Shown piece by piece: positions 10,993-22,789 of a stretch of 64,000 bases of DNA. The translations under genes and the position numbers were made by a program. The stretch covers positions 744,001 through 808,000 of the forward strand of contig JACKQL020000016.1 in the NCBI GenBank assembly GCA_018296165.2, written 5' to 3'. The notes below the pieces were generated by a model. The model was not told the DNA's origin. It did not search any database and was given only the letters and a program-made list of their open reading frames with translations. The stretch's first letter is position 1. Each line of letters starts with the position of its first letter. This stretch comes from Termitomyces sp. T153 (taxonomy: Eukaryota > Basidiomycota > Agaricomycetes > Agaricales > Lyophyllaceae).

Positions 10993-13436
10993 TAATATCA
11001 AGACTCGACCTTACCCCGTCCGTGATGCCCGCATTATCTCCGCACACACAATCAAATAACTCCGATGTCTATGGTCTACCCGTGCCGGGGAACCCTTATG
11101 ATTCATACGGCCCTGCCCAATTTGCCGAGGCACATTGAGTCGTGGATCCGACACCAAACGTCCCCTCTGCTCCAGTTACTTTCATACAACGGCTCCCCCC
11201 ACGGACACCTTCCCCAGCTCACACCCAACTCCCAACCCCTCGCGCAAACCGTCAACTCATCTTCCACCCCACCCCTACACTCCCCGCCAACTCCGCTCTC
11301 TCGCACAAAGTCGACCCCGACATCACCCAAAGAATAACATCCTAAGGCCTGGCGACCATCCGATCGAATGAGTAACAAGGTCTCCGGCACCGCGCCAGCC
11401 CTCCGACCCACAATAATGCCAACCTGCCATGGAACAGTCACCCACAGCGCGAGGATCGCCAGCTACAAAGAAACCACTGAGAACGCGCTTCCCCGAAGCC
11501 CGCCTGTGGATTCACCGGCCCCCCAGCAACCCCGCAGACCGACGAACGCGACTAATCACCAACAACATCACCAAACCCTATTATCGACCCCCTCCAAGGA
11601 ACTAAACCCTCCGACAACTAACCCCGAAACCATCGAAATCAAGCTCGAATCCACCACAGGACAAGAACCTCAGACCTAGGCTATGCTCCAACCCCGTGAC
11701 CTGCTTCCGGACCTCGATCGATCGGCCGTCACCTCTGCCCAACAAATGAAGGGGCCCCGACTCCCCCGACCCGACCCTGACAACCCCGGAACAGGACCAA
11801 AACATCCCCGAGCTTACACTCCGCCACCAGACTACGCCACCTCCCACGAAGGAATCCCCAGCATAGGGGCCACCCCGAACCAACTATAGGAAAAAGGACC
11901 CTATACGAAGTAATTCCCCAAGTACTCTAAATTCGCTGACATGTTCATATAAGGGAGGGAGAAGCCCCACCATCATCCAGAAAACAACGATCGGCCATTT
12001 AAGCGACCCGACAACCCCCAGGGGCACGCGCTCCCATATCCTCAAAAGACCTCCCCCATATGGCTCGACGACCCAAAACGACCCCGCGCCAGCCCGAAAC
12101 AGTCCCACCCAGACCCCTCCGAACCCATCAACCCGGCTCCGGACCCTGGCGACACGACTCCAGGGCCTCCGCTCCGACCCCGACATCTGACCAAGAAAAC
12201 TCACAGCGCCGGCTCGACAACGATGCCCTGGTAGCCCCAACTCCGCAACAGAAATCACCACCCACTCCGAACCCCGCCCCTACACCGGAATATGTCCGCC
12301 CGAACAGGGGCCACATCACCGGGGCCTCCAGACAAGCTGGCAGTGCCTCCCCCCACTATCACCCCTGCACTTGCACAATCTCCGGACCGCTCCGGAACAC
12401 GAACGAAGAGTAAATCCGACCCTGCCGCATCTCCCGGGGAGCCCCACTCCAGTGCCCCCCGCGGCCGACCTTCCCGCCGCCCCAACAACCAGGAACAACC
12501 AACAAACCCCCACCAAGTGACCCTTGAGTCGACTCCGGGACCACCCACTTCTTCCCGATGAAGGAACCACCGACCCCCGAACCTCCGAACTCGAGGAAGT
12601 ATCAGAAATACATAAGACCCCCTTTGTCCGCCGCGGGCTTACCTTTGGTCAGGAGAGCAATATCACGTAGATGACCCGGAACCCCAAATTGGGCCCCGGG
12701 CCCGAAGGAACTGGTTGGGACTGATCACCCCGCATCCTACCCCCTCGGTCATCGACACTCCGGAGCACACCAAAGCGCCACCCGAAGCAGGCCCGCCCAC
12801 AGACGCAGCACTCCGGAACACGACCCCGACCCGGACCAACTATACTGCAAAGACGAACCCCGCCTCACCCAACCCCGCCAATAAAAAAAGGCCCGCCCGC
12901 CTTCACCACCAATACCGACGTAAGGGCTAGACCATGGGAAGACCCCCATTACCCCCCGCCCACCGCACCGCCAAGACAACCAAAGCCCCGAACCCGTTGG
13001 GCGCCGTACAAAATTCAAAGGCCACCCTCTACTACCAAAACGGCGCACGTCCCCTACACCCCCAGTCGAAAATTTCCGAGAAACGAACTCAACGACACCG
13101 CCCGAAATGCCGGGGACCCCACCGGAGAACTCCCACCAACCCCGACAGACCCCGGGAGCCCTCCTGCGATGCCCCGCCCCGTCCCGACCAACCCCGGGAC
13201 TAGCCAGCGCAGACGGCACTAGCGGGCGTAAACCCCGCCTCTGGACTCACTAGGGATTCAACTCCCTCTCACACCCCTGCGTGTTTTGCTTACTTTGCCC
13301 TCCGACAAAACTAAAAATCTCACTTCACACGCCCAGGGACCAAAAAATGACATGTTCGCGTACAAAAGATCATATATACATTAGGCGGGGAAGGCAGCAA
13401 GTCCGAGAGCGACAAGAAACGAGGCCCACGCCCATC
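10993..13436. other. Interior of the LTR element, no recognisable gene
   Basis: GC-rich, with many overlapping Pro/Thr/Arg-rich ORFs on the plus strand and Gly/Val/Arg-rich ORFs on the minus strand. These follow from base composition. No gag zinc knuckle, retropepsin DSG, YxDD or integrase motif was found, and no primer-binding site is obvious after the left LTR. Confidence 0.55.
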
Positions 13437-14567
13437 TCACTCCCTCCCCGGACCTCCCGGAAGCCCAACCCCCAGGTCGACCTCCATCTGGGCCCGCACC
13501 ACCGCTAGGATCTCCACCAACCCCGGCAATGCCTCCCCCGCATCGGCCGCCACCTCCCACCACGACCCCGGGGCCACCGCATTGCGTCGCCGATGCCCCG
13601 CCAGCAACCTCTCCAACCGCGCCATTCCCTGCTGCAACTCCGGAGGCTGGACCGCGGACCCCTGCGTCAACCCGTCCTGAATCGACGCGAACGCCGCGGA
13701 GGCACCGTCCAAGAGGACCCGATGCTCCCGCACCCAGCCTAAACTCCGAAAATGAACCATCAATAACGAACGGAGGAACGGGAGACAACTCACGAAGAAT
13801 CCCCGCGCGACCCGAGGCGGCCTCGTTGGCCAACCAATCCTCCCTCCGCCTTGCCGCCTCCAGCTCCGCCCACAACGCATCCCCCTCCGGAACTCGTCCC
13901 CGCCCCTCCGCTTCCCCCGCGGGTTGCCCCTCCACCTGCGCCAGACGCTCCCGCAGACCCCGCACCTCTAGCGCCCGCTCCGTCGCCACGCGCACCGAAG
14001 TATTCCTCTCCCGCTCCATCGCTTCCTTCTCCGTCCGCGCCGCGTCACGATCCTCCCTCGCCTGGCGGAGCTCCCCCTCCCGTACTGCCAACGACGTCGT
14101 CAAGGCCTCCACCTGCTTGCGAAGGAAGACCTCCGTGATCGAAGGAATCGGCGCGGAGGGACTCGACGACCGCTCCGAGGGAACGCCAGGGACAGGGGAA
14201 AAGAGGGAAGACTCGGGAGGCCCCGCCGACAACTCGCGCCCACGCGGCCTCTTGCTGGGTCCCGCCCCCGAGGGTGGGGAAGCTCGACGCTTTCCCCGAA
14301 CCACCACCGAAGACGCCCCCTTCCCCTTTGGCACCGCGGGACGAAACTTGGTCCGCTTCGGAACCCCCGGAAAGTCCACCACTACTACTACGGACAACTC
14401 TACCGGAACCCCGTCAACCATCCCGAAAGGAAAATTCGACAACACTTACGACTCCGGTCCCTAACGCTACCCCGGCGCCGACGCTCGAACTCCTCACCCC
14501 CACTGTCATACACCACCACCTCGTCTAAATCGGCGGGAGAAACCACTGGAACGCTGGGGGAAGACAT
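13437..14567 (-). CDS. Coiled-coil protein encoded antisense within the LTR element, complement(join(13437..13738,13794..14399,14450..14567))
   Basis: Three exons with two clean minus-strand introns: 14400-14449 (GTAAGT...GTAG, 50 nt) and 13739-13793 (GTGAGT...TTTAG, 55 nt). Splicing joins three frames into 341 aa. The start MSSPSVPVVSPADLDEVVVY is acidic. Residues ~74-95 form a basic, bipartite NLS-like stretch (GKRRASPP...SKRPRGR). Residues ~128-197 are a strongly heptad-like coiled coil rich in Arg/Glu/Ala. The C-terminal ~125 residues (from WVREHRVLLDGASAAF to VRAQMEVDLG) look folded and helical. I do not recognise a characterised family; a gag-like or nuclear structural role is possible. 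Because the gene is antisense to the predicted element RNA, its introns would survive retrotransposition. The alternative is that this strand is the sense strand and the protein is gag, but the PPT argues against it. Confidence 0.72.
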
Positions 14568-14765
14568 GACGAAATTTGGGAAACCCCGGGGCACGCCCAA
14601 AGCTTTAAATTGAGTGAGGAGGACCCTGACGAAACGGCGGCCGCGCTTCGACTTCGCCTCCCACGCCGCTATCACTCGCTGCGGATTGATCAATATTGCT
14701 CGGCTTCGACTCCCACGCCCCGCCGATCCCCGTCCTGCCCCGCGTCTCGAAGGGTCTCGACGCTG

Positions 14766-14777
14766 AAAGGGGGGTGA
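14766..14777 (+). other. Polypurine tract of the LTR element
   Basis: AAAGGGGGGTGA abuts the right LTR (starts 14778). It primes plus-strand DNA synthesis in LTR elements and sets the orientation as plus. The same motif borders the 3' LTR of the Gypsy element at 21874-21885 on the minus strand. Confidence 0.7.
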
Positions 14778-15923
14778 TGTCACGACCCGTTCCCCAAAAC
14801 CCCGCACATCGTCCATCAAACCCCCGAACCCCCAAAAGGACCCCCAACGCTCCGCCGAACTTCCGCCCATGCCCACGCCTACTTCGGCTAACTCCGACAC
14901 CTCCCCGGCTAACTCCGACGGCCCCCTGGCCAACTTCGGTGCCTGCCCCGCAGCCACTGACACTTACCCTGGGCTTCCCAAACCCCGAGAACCACCCCCG
15001 CTATTCCTGATCTTCGCCCACCCATCATTAACTCGACACCCTGCTTCCTCCGACCTATTCCGGAATATCACGACAACCTCGGAACAACCCGCGATCCCAT
15101 CAACGTATCAGCGCGGCACGATCTTCGATCACAACCGACACCCGCCCACTCCGTCAAGCCCCGCCAAGCCCCGCCGCCACAGCTGACGTACCCCGAAGTC
15201 CTCCGGTAGTCAGTATATAAGTCATCGAGTAGCTCTTCGTACTCCAGTCTTGATATTGCTTAACGTTACCTATGGTCTGATTGTTTCCTCTTTGTGTTTC
15301 GTGTTCGTTTTCGTATCTCTTTCTCCTTACTCTCAGTTTCCCGGTCTTATCTCAGTCTCCCGGTCTTATCTCAGTCTCCCGGTCTTGTCTCGTCCCCTTT
15401 TCGTTATCGCTCTCGTTATCGTTTCGTACCTCCACTCGAATCTACTCTTGTTCCATATTGTCTCGTCTGACGCCGTCTTGGTGACGTCGTCTGACCCTTG
15501 TGCCCAATTCCTCATCAACCCTAACGACCTCACGAATTCCGCGATTATAATTACGAACCCCAACACTCCTTACCAGGTCCGAACCTCACTCTTCGCTCGG
15601 TCCCAGACTCCATCAACTCCAAATGATCTCCCATCAAACCCCGGCTCCGCCCCCATTGATCACACAGCCACCTACTCCCTTGCTTCCGCAAATCTCCCGT
15701 ACGGCCTTCTGCCTGAACCCCGCCAAGACCGTCTCATTTCCCCACAATCCGACTTCTCCGGACCTTCCCGGACCTGTCTGGATCACATCTCCCCAATTAC
15801 CCGTGCAAACCCCCAGGACCCAGAATGTCTTTGAGTGTCCGGTCACCAATGCAGAGGAATCACGCCCGCCTAGTAAGGACTCGCCCAGTGCAGCTGCGCC
15901 CCCGAGGTCAGCGGACCCTGACA
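14778..15923 (+). repeat. Right (3') LTR, 1146 bp
   Basis: Nearly identical to the left LTR apart from one missing 19-bp unit and a handful of substitutions (for example CAACACC for CGACACC near 15560). Followed by CTATC at 15924-15928. Confidence 0.92.
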
Positions 15924-15928
15924 CTATC
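15924..15928. repeat. Target-site duplication, right copy (CTATC)
   Basis: Matches 9823-9827. The sequence after it (gtcctccgcatctatcac) matches the un-inserted copy near 53330, which represents the empty site. Confidence 0.9.
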
Positions 15929-16243
15929 GTCCTCCGCATCTATCACGGGGATCGTGTGTGCAAATTTGATTGGAATGCTCTATGGCACATTTTATGAAAT
16001 TAGCAATGGAAGCTATTATATGGCAATTATGACCCATGGAAACAGGGGCGAAAACAGTTATGACATTAGTAGCTCTAGTGATTTCCAGTAGGATATAAAT
16101 GCCCGATGGGTTGCTCAAAGCCTCAGATTGATCCCCCTTCGAAGCTTTTCTCAGACCTCTGTCACCAAGCACAATCTGAACATCTGAGGGAGTATTGCAA
16201 AGCCTTGCTAGTTTTGCTCTGCTGTGGAACCTCTGGACCTATC

Positions 16244-17517
16244 ATGACCCCTGAGGAACGGCAAGCTATTCAAGGATTTGGCCAAACCTTGCTTCTCAAC
16301 TGGATTACTTTTCCAACAACTGTCTCTTTATGTTATGGTCCATTGTTTACTTTTATCAATGTTGATGCCATGTGCTGAATACTTCACAGGAATACTAGTT
16401 CCAATTGTAGCCACTGTAGTCTATTCTTCAGCCCAGTAAGCCATATTTCTTGAGGTCACATAATCATTGAATTCATAAATTTGTAGTTCTAGATGGCAAT
16501 TATTCATAACTTCCCTGGGTATTGTCATTTTCACAGGTTTTTGGATAGTAAACTTGCGAGTAGCATTGGTTGCATATACAATTTTTCAGCCTAGCACTAT
16601 TCCTTGGATACAGCGTCTGGATGACACAATTGCTGTAGTGAAGACATGGGATGTAGTCCAAATCTGGCTTGAATCCATTCCTGTGAGTCTCATATTTTGA
16701 TAGTGTTCTGCTAATCATAGTGAACTTAGCCAATCATTAATGATGCATTCATCATCTGGCGTGCATGGGTTGTCTTTGAACGCTGACGATGGGCATTGTA
16801 TGCTTCAATAGGTCTCTGTCTATCAACTCTTTGTATGTGGTATCGTTGACTAGGTCATATAATCAGCTGATTACCATACAGTTGTCAGACTAGTGTATCT
16901 TGGAATGTACTCCAACCCTGATGTTCTAGCAGCAGCTATACTATCTACTAGTCCAGTTTATGTTTTTGTATTGCTTGCCACAACAATTCTGTCATTTTTG
17001 ACCAACTTAGTTGCAACATCCTTCATTGGGTGGACACTATGGTATGTCATCCATCCACTAGTTGACAATACTTAACCAGTATGTATTGATCTCATTCCAG
17101 GGCACACTTGAGATTTTTATCAAGGAATATGGACAGCCAACATCATCAAATATTTAAATTATGGCACATCATATATATCTTGGTGGATGCTGGAGCTATC
17201 TATGGTGTACTTCAGGTAGGATTTCACAATGTTAGTGTCTACAGAAGGAATGATTATCAACATTGTAGCTGCTTTACATTGTTACTACCACTGCAGTCAA
17301 CTCTAATAATTTTGCTGCACAAGTCTTTCTTGATGTGGTTGCAATGATTTATTTTTCCATCTCGGTGTGGATCATCTTCTTCCTATGATTCTGCACATGC
17401 TTACTGTTTGCAGACCATCTACCCTGCATTGACAATTGCTCTCATCCATGGGCCATTCTCAATTGTGGGTGTTCATGAGACTGTGAACTCCATCCAAATG
17501 TCTTCTCCAGGTGTATA
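16244..17517 (+). pseudogene. Seven-transmembrane protein gene, broken copy A
   Basis: Starts MTPEERQAIQGFGQ. Successive exon-like segments encode membrane helices, then DVVQIWLESIP, NDAFIIWRAWVVFE, VRLVYLGMYSNPDV, LLATTILSFLTNLVAT, LWHIIYILVDAGAIYGVLQ and TIYPALTIALIHGPFS. The layout is that of a family of serpentine proteins in agaricomycetes with unknown ligand. Stops interrupt it: TGA after DAMC at about 16376 and TGA after VVFER at about 16784. Introns of 50-60 nt are still visible. It follows the thiolase in the duplicated block, separated now by the LTR element. Copies occur at 21240, 47820 (minus), 49137 and 53658. Confidence 0.65.
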
Positions 17518-17957
17518 ATTGGATGTCAGCTCCATCGTATCAACCCAGCAACAGAAATCTTCTCCATCTCTATACTCTAAGCCATAATGTATTTATCATC
17601 TGCCTTTGGATTACATAGACTGCCAATCTCCATGTTAATCATTTATCTATCTCAGTTTTATATAGAAAACCTGCTATTCTCCTATTTTGTTTGGACATAG
17701 TTTCAATTTTATAAAGTCTATGTTGATTACTTTCATCATGAAAGAGCTGGGGGGGGGGGGCATCATCCCATATGTATATCCAGGCATCATGTTTGGTTGC
17801 TATACAACCATCTCACCAGCTCTGCTCAGTACCTCAGTTCATTGCTATGCCCACTTATCAAGAAGTTGAAGCTCAACTCTGAGTGCATGGTACATGTAAC
17901 AATGCATGAACAAGGAATTCATAGTATGTTACAACATATGTGCAAAACAATGATTAT
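17518..17957. other. Decayed spacer downstream of 7TM copy A
   Basis: No gene. Matches spacers at about 49505-49860 and 54955-55390 and, inverted, about 47820-48160. An 11-G run lies at 17751-17761. Confidence 0.5.
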
Positions 17958-18411
17958 GGCTCAAAAAACTGTCCTGATGTTTTATACTTTTTGAAAGATG
18001 ACATTGGCATGAAGCATTGGAAGTACCTAAAATTCTGGTTAAATCATGTAAAGTACTATGGCAATTGTAGCTACAAATTGCATGTAGGCTTATGTATTTT
18101 GAATGAAAACTGATGAAGTAATGGCCATTTTAAAAATTCCACTCATTGTGACAGTTTTTGCAGCATCATGGAGGACATACAAAGTACTAAATACCAAAAT
18201 TAGAGATGCCACAAAAAATGGCCCAATGAGTGAGTATTTTGAAATGGCCATTACTCTGCCAGTTTTGATCCAAATTACATAACCATAAATGCAATTTGTA
18301 GCTACAATGCCATAGTATTTTACATGATTTAATCCAAATTTTAGTTACTTCTAATCCTTCATGCCAATATCATCTTGCAAAAAGTATAAAATTGGCACTG
18401 TTTTTTGAGCC
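17958..18411. mobile_element. Foldback (MITE-like) Tc1/mariner-type element
   Basis: The left end GGCTCAAAAAACTGT and the right end ...ACTGTTTTTTGAGCC are inverted copies. The similarity runs inward for roughly 200 bp on each side (for example ACATTGGCATGAAG on the left versus CTTCATGCCAATATC on the right). The CAAAAAACTGTCC-type end resembles Tc1/mariner termini. No transposase is present. A related copy lies at 47538-47790. Confidence 0.6.
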
Positions 18412-19479
18412 ACCATACCTATGAAGGAGCACATCACCCATAATGTGAACAAAAGAATTGTCTCAACCCCATATATTTAATTCAGCAGCAATCAACTATC
18501 AACTAGCTACAATCATTCAAATCCATCCCACAAAAAAACACAAATAGAAGAAAAATCAGAAATGTATGTGTGCCTCAGTGGAACATGAATTTTGTCAAGT
18601 GATAGATAGATCAAGAAGAATGCATTGGCTGAGGAGAGGATGGAATGGTGTATAAGACCACTAGTACTGATAGAATGAACTAGATATGGGGGCATTGAAA
18701 CACCAGAAAGGAAAGTGAGCCATTGAGCCTTGTGTGATATGACCAGCAATGGAATGTAGTTATGTTGAATACTGTAGTGAGCTGTATGGTAGACTGCATC
18801 CCTATATGCTCAGATATCCTCTTTCATAGCACCTGCATGTAGATGGCTATCTTCTTCTTCAATGACCTTCTCAGATGCTGTACAATACCTATTTGGGCCA
18901 TTTCCCTCCACAGATACCAACTGTTTCATGGACAACATGGCTGAGAGGAATGCTGGAGTCATCAAGGTCTGAATGTCAAGGTTTTTGACCATGTCTGAGG
19001 CAGCATCTAGCCCAATTTTACCTTCAATTTCCTTCCATAATGTTTCATCCTTAATGTAAGTATAAGGAGGGAATTAGAGAAGGTAGATTGTTTTTTATAG
19101 CTGGATGATCAATTGTGCAATCACAGTAGGACAGGAACTGAGGAAGTGTGACAACAATGGTAGATGGAGAACAAAAAATTAAGAAGATTGATATAGAAGG
19201 AGTATCAATAAGTGTTTGGAAAAGTTAGCCATGTTTGATTTTGAGAAAAATTTACATACCAGGGATAGAGAATATCCTTTCCAATGCCCTAGCACAGATC
19301 TACTCCAACAAATCCATCAGACAATGTGCTCCAAGTTGGAATACAGCAGGCAGGATGGTTTTATAGGAGATAGGCCAGTACATGCAGATACTATGTCACC
19401 TGTATTAGCTGGAATGGAGGGCAAGACCCTAGATGATGAGGGATGACAGGATCTTGAAGTCAACATAACGACAGGGAGC
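18412..19479. other. Decayed spacer of the duplicated block
   Basis: No intact gene. The stretch 18480-18790 matches 50080-50270 and 55620-55800 (shared GATAGATAGATCAAGAA and TACTGATAGAATGAA), which places it upstream of where a KRE9-like gene would follow. CpG is nearly absent. Confidence 0.5.
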
Positions 19480-20702
19480 ATGGCCTCAGAACACAGTTTA
19501 ACAACCAGAAGCCCCACCCAGCCCATCACTGGCTGGACTGCATTCATGACACCCTGCAGAAGACTTTCACAGGGAGCAATACTGGCTCACACACACATTA
19601 AGGAGGCATGCCATGCATGGCATGGGCACCAAGAGTTGCAAGCTGCATTCCCAGGGAGTCATCCAGCTGCAAGTCTACTGGACACCAGACCATGCTGGTT
19701 TTGCCTCCAATGAGAGGGTGGATGAGATCACCAAGGAAGCCATGCAAGGAACATTGAGCCTGGCAAATACTCCCCCTAGATACCTCCACACAAAGCATCT
19801 CCCCAGTAGCATCATGGCAACTTGGCAGGCTGATCTAGTGGCAACCCAAGTCCTCTGGAAGAGGAGGTGGAAGCAGTCTCCACAGCACAAGCCCATCCAG
19901 AAACTTGATTGCACATTATTCTCCAAGAATTAACTCAAGCACATCAAAGGCCTTGACTGCAGGCAATCAGCCATTGTCATGCAGCTCCACACTGGCCATT
20001 TTCTGCTCAACCAGCACCTGTTCCAGATCTAACAAGCTGAGTCCTCAACCTGCCCACACTGCCAAGGTCTCACAGTAGAAACAGTGCAACACTACTTTGT
20101 CAAATGCCCACAGTACAAATATGAATGACATGTCCACTTTCTGCACCCACTGAAGCAAAAAGCTGAGTCCATCTCTTATCTTCTCTCATTGTCATCTGCT
20201 CTCAAGCACCTTATTAGATATGTGGAGGCAACAAAGCACTTTGTGATCATTGTGGACCCCAGCACCAAACTGCAACCCCATTACACCCATGACCCACATC
20301 TATTAGAACCCTGAACACCATCATAGCTCCCAAGCATGACAAACCCCCCATCCCACATGCAGATCCACTGTGCAATAGACAACATTATATTTATAGCTAA
20401 TTACAGCACTGGGTGACTGCCACCTAGCTATACTAACCTCATATAGTCTGGTTGGGACCACAGCCCAGATGCTTATCCCAGACCCTGCTCACTTAGCAAG
20501 CACTTGTAGCATTTTCTTGGCATCATATGCAATACAAAAGAAATCATGAAGTAACAAAGGAGTGAGTCTATTCATTCTCTGTGTAGGCAGGGGGGCAATA
20601 AATCCTGTAGCTCTTGTAGTTTCTATACTTGTCAGCCCTTACATGCAAAATGGGTGCCAAGCACCCTGTGCATGATAAATGGATTTTTTCTAGAAAAAAA
20701 AA
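19480..20702 (+). mobile_element. Non-LTR (LINE, Tad-like) retrotransposon remnant, 3' part
   Basis: Broken frames encode an RNase H-type segment (VYWTPDHAGFASNERVDEI, as in the GHxGIxGNExAD motif of fungal LINEs). Then comes a Cys/His zinc-binding tail (CPHCQGLTVETVQHYFVKCP) like that at the end of LINE reverse transcriptases. A poly-A run follows at about 20693-20702, a possible 3' end. Stops, for example after FSKN at 19931, and the loss of CpG show it is dead. The 5' boundary is uncertain. Confidence 0.6.
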
Positions 20703-21029
20703 ATTGCAAGATGATTAGTGCTTGTGTTGAGAAATCAGACAGAGAACCCAGCAAAAGAAGCAGAGCAAACAGTGTTACAAGTACTGAGAAGTGGGTAGCT
20801 ACACCATTTATTTGTCAGTTAATGTAATAAGGTCTCAAGTCTATTCAGCTCATTCCATACAGCATGTGAGCTCATTATCCTCAGTAATAGGACTGTTTTC
20901 CATCCTTAAATCTGGACAACAGATCCTTCAAAGTAAACCTACCACACATGCTGGGGAGAAGGGGAATCTATGACATGTTCCACACCTTATAATTAAGGAT
21001 ACATAATGCTAACAATGATAAGCTGTTCT
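20703..21029. other. Unassigned, decayed
   Basis: No gene or recognisable repeat end seen. CpG is almost absent. Confidence 0.4.
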
Positions 21030-21239
21030 TATAGCCAGCACCCATTAAATTGCAACAGGCCTCAACATTGTGAAACAGTACAGTGTGTGCATGTTTGTTA
21101 CTTCAATGTGTATTGAGAGCAGGATGGGCATGGCAGCTGTGTTTGTAAGCAAGGAGTAGTCAAGTCAGTCTTTGAGTTTCAATTAGTCAAGTTCTATTTT
21201 TGTCTTTTGTTATTTGTTTGTTGTAGATTTTATGTTGGC
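21030..21239 (+). pseudogene. Thiolase last-exon fragment
   Basis: Matches the last exon and 3' flank of the thiolase (9490-9700) with mostly CpG-to-TpG/CpA changes: for example gcacccattaaattgcaaca versus gcacccgtcaaattgcgaca, and TGTATTGAGAGCAGGATGGG versus TGTATTGGGAGCGGGATGGG. The rest of the gene is missing. It runs directly into 7TM upstream sequence without the LTR element, so it shows the pre-insertion arrangement. Confidence 0.8.
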
Positions 21240-21503
21240 ACATGTTATGAAAGCAGCCATGGCAACAATGCTCCAACAAATAGTAGCTCCACTGATTTCC
21301 AGTTATGTTGTCTATAAATGGCAAGATTGGCCCCCATCAAAGATCTCCCTCACCAAGCACAATCTGAACAACTGAGGGTGTATAATACACCCTTACTAGT
21401 CTTGCTCTGCTGAGGAATCTCTGCACCTATCATGACTCCTGAGGAGCATAAACTTATTCAAGAATTTGGACTACTTATCCAACAACTGTCTCTTTATACT
21501 ATG
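21240..21503 (+). pseudogene. 7TM gene 5' fragment, cut by the Gypsy element
   Basis: Matches the leader and first codons of the 7TM copies (ATGACTCCTGAGGAG at 21431). It stops abruptly after tctctttatactatg, where the Gypsy LTR begins. The remainder of the 7TM gene does not reappear after the element, so the right side was rearranged. Confidence 0.7.
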
Positions 21504-21873
21504 TGTAAGGGCAACCTCCAGAGCAGTGGATTGGAGTCATGCAGCTAGCAGAGGGGAATCCAAAGTATATTAGTGGAGTAGATGATGATACAAATCAGTA
21601 ACTAATCACCTAGCAGAGGGGAATCCAAAGAGAACAAGTCTAAGGATCCCTGCTGCTTGGTGCAGTGCATCAGCAGGTGGTGGAGGCATGGGAACTACTG
21701 TACAGGTGACCAGAGTTACTCCTAACCCTAGAGCAATGGTTGCTGAGGTAATACAGAGATCTCTGGGGTTCTGGAAAGAGCTCTGGGGTTCTGGAAAGAG
21801 CCCTGGAGATGTCAAACAAGCTGCAGAGGTGCTGGAACCAGTCACAGAGGTTGGAAATGGAAGTCCCCTGACA
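21504..21873 (-). repeat. Gypsy 3' LTR (left), 370 bp
   Basis: Direct repeat of 27409-27778, visibly diverged. A short internal duplication (CTCTGGGGTTCTGGAAAGAG, twice near 21761-21800) is specific to this copy. Confidence 0.85.
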
Positions 21874-22789
21874 TCACCCCCCTCTAGCATGTGGCATCTT
21901 GATGCATGGGGTAGAAGAAGTCCCTGATTGCTTGGTCTGCTGGTGAGATAGGGTAGATTCCTTGTATGGTGCACAGGGCATCTGAATGTCTCTAGTAGAA
22001 CTCCTTGACAAGTCCAGGGGCATGTACATTCTCCCACAGCTCCCAGGAGATATCCTTAATTCCATAGCCTTTCCACTTCACCTTGTATTGTAGTCATCTC
22101 TGGAATAAATGGCTATCCAGGATTTCCTCCACTTCATACTCCTTGTTGTTGTTGACCACCACAGGGGGTGGTGGAGGTGATGGACATTGCTCTGGGATAG
22201 GATCTTTAGGGGCTGGGGTTAGTTTGACCACATTGAACACTGGATGAAGCCAGCACATCCCCGCAGGGAGTCAGAGTCAATAGGCCAGGGGTCCCACCTG
22301 TTGTTCCACTGTGAACAGCCCTAATTGGCAGTGTGACAGCTTTTTTGAGGGTTGGGTGGTTGTAATGTCAGAGGCATCCAGGTAGACTCAATCTCCAGGC
22401 TGATATCTGTGCTCCAGGGTCCTCCTGCAGTTGTAGTATCATGCTATGTCATCTTTTGCTTTTGCCAGCACATCTCAGGCCTCCTCCTGTGACCTCTTCA
22501 TCTGGTCCACAAATTCATTTACTGCCTCATTCTCCAAGAGTTGGGCCTGGGGTTCAAAACCCATGTGTGGGTGCCATCTAGTGTCAAGGAAGAATGGGGA
22601 AAACTGGGTGGATGCATGAACATGGTTATTATACTGGAATTTGGCATTGGGAAGGAGTTCATCCCAGTCATCTTGGTGCTTGTTGCAGAAGAGGTGGAAA
22701 TACTGTTCCAGCTCCTGGTTTATGTGCTCTGTCTGGCCATTGGACTGTGGGTGGTAGGCAGTGGTGGTGTGGAGCTTTACTCTGAGCAG
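21874..22789 (-). pseudogene. Gypsy pol C-terminal and 3' region, degenerate
   Basis: Lies between the integrase core and the 3' LTR, where Gypsy integrases carry a C-terminal domain and often a chromodomain. The frames are too broken to name one with confidence. Confidence 0.4.

Larger units (their letters stand above)
9828..15923 (+). mobile_element. Complete 6.1-kb LTR retroelement without recognisable pol (non-autonomous, Gypsy-related)
   Basis: Two long direct repeats (9828-10992 and 14778-15923) begin TGTCACGACC and end GGACCCTGACA. The element is flanked by the 5-bp duplication CTATC. A polypurine tract abuts the right LTR, and the LTR carries a plus-strand TATATAAG, so genomic RNA should run on the plus strand. 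The 3.8-kb interior has no reverse transcriptase, integrase or protease that I can recognise. Its only convincing gene lies on the opposite strand (13437-14567). The PPT-LTR junction GGGGGGTGA|TGTCA is the same as in the Ty3/Gypsy element at 21504, suggesting cross-mobilisation by Gypsy enzymes. It sits between the thiolase and the 7TM copy. Near-identical LTRs and retained CpG indicate a young insertion. Confidence 0.88.

Noticed and set aside
11884..13219. Minus- and plus-strand ORFs in the interior of the 6.1-kb element
   Set aside because: Overlapping frames on both strands of GC-rich DNA, with no gag, protease, RT or integrase motifs and no consistent introns.
17751..17761. Poly-G run as a G-quadruplex or switch
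   Set aside because: A single homopolymer in decayed DNA, more likely slippage or an assembly effect.
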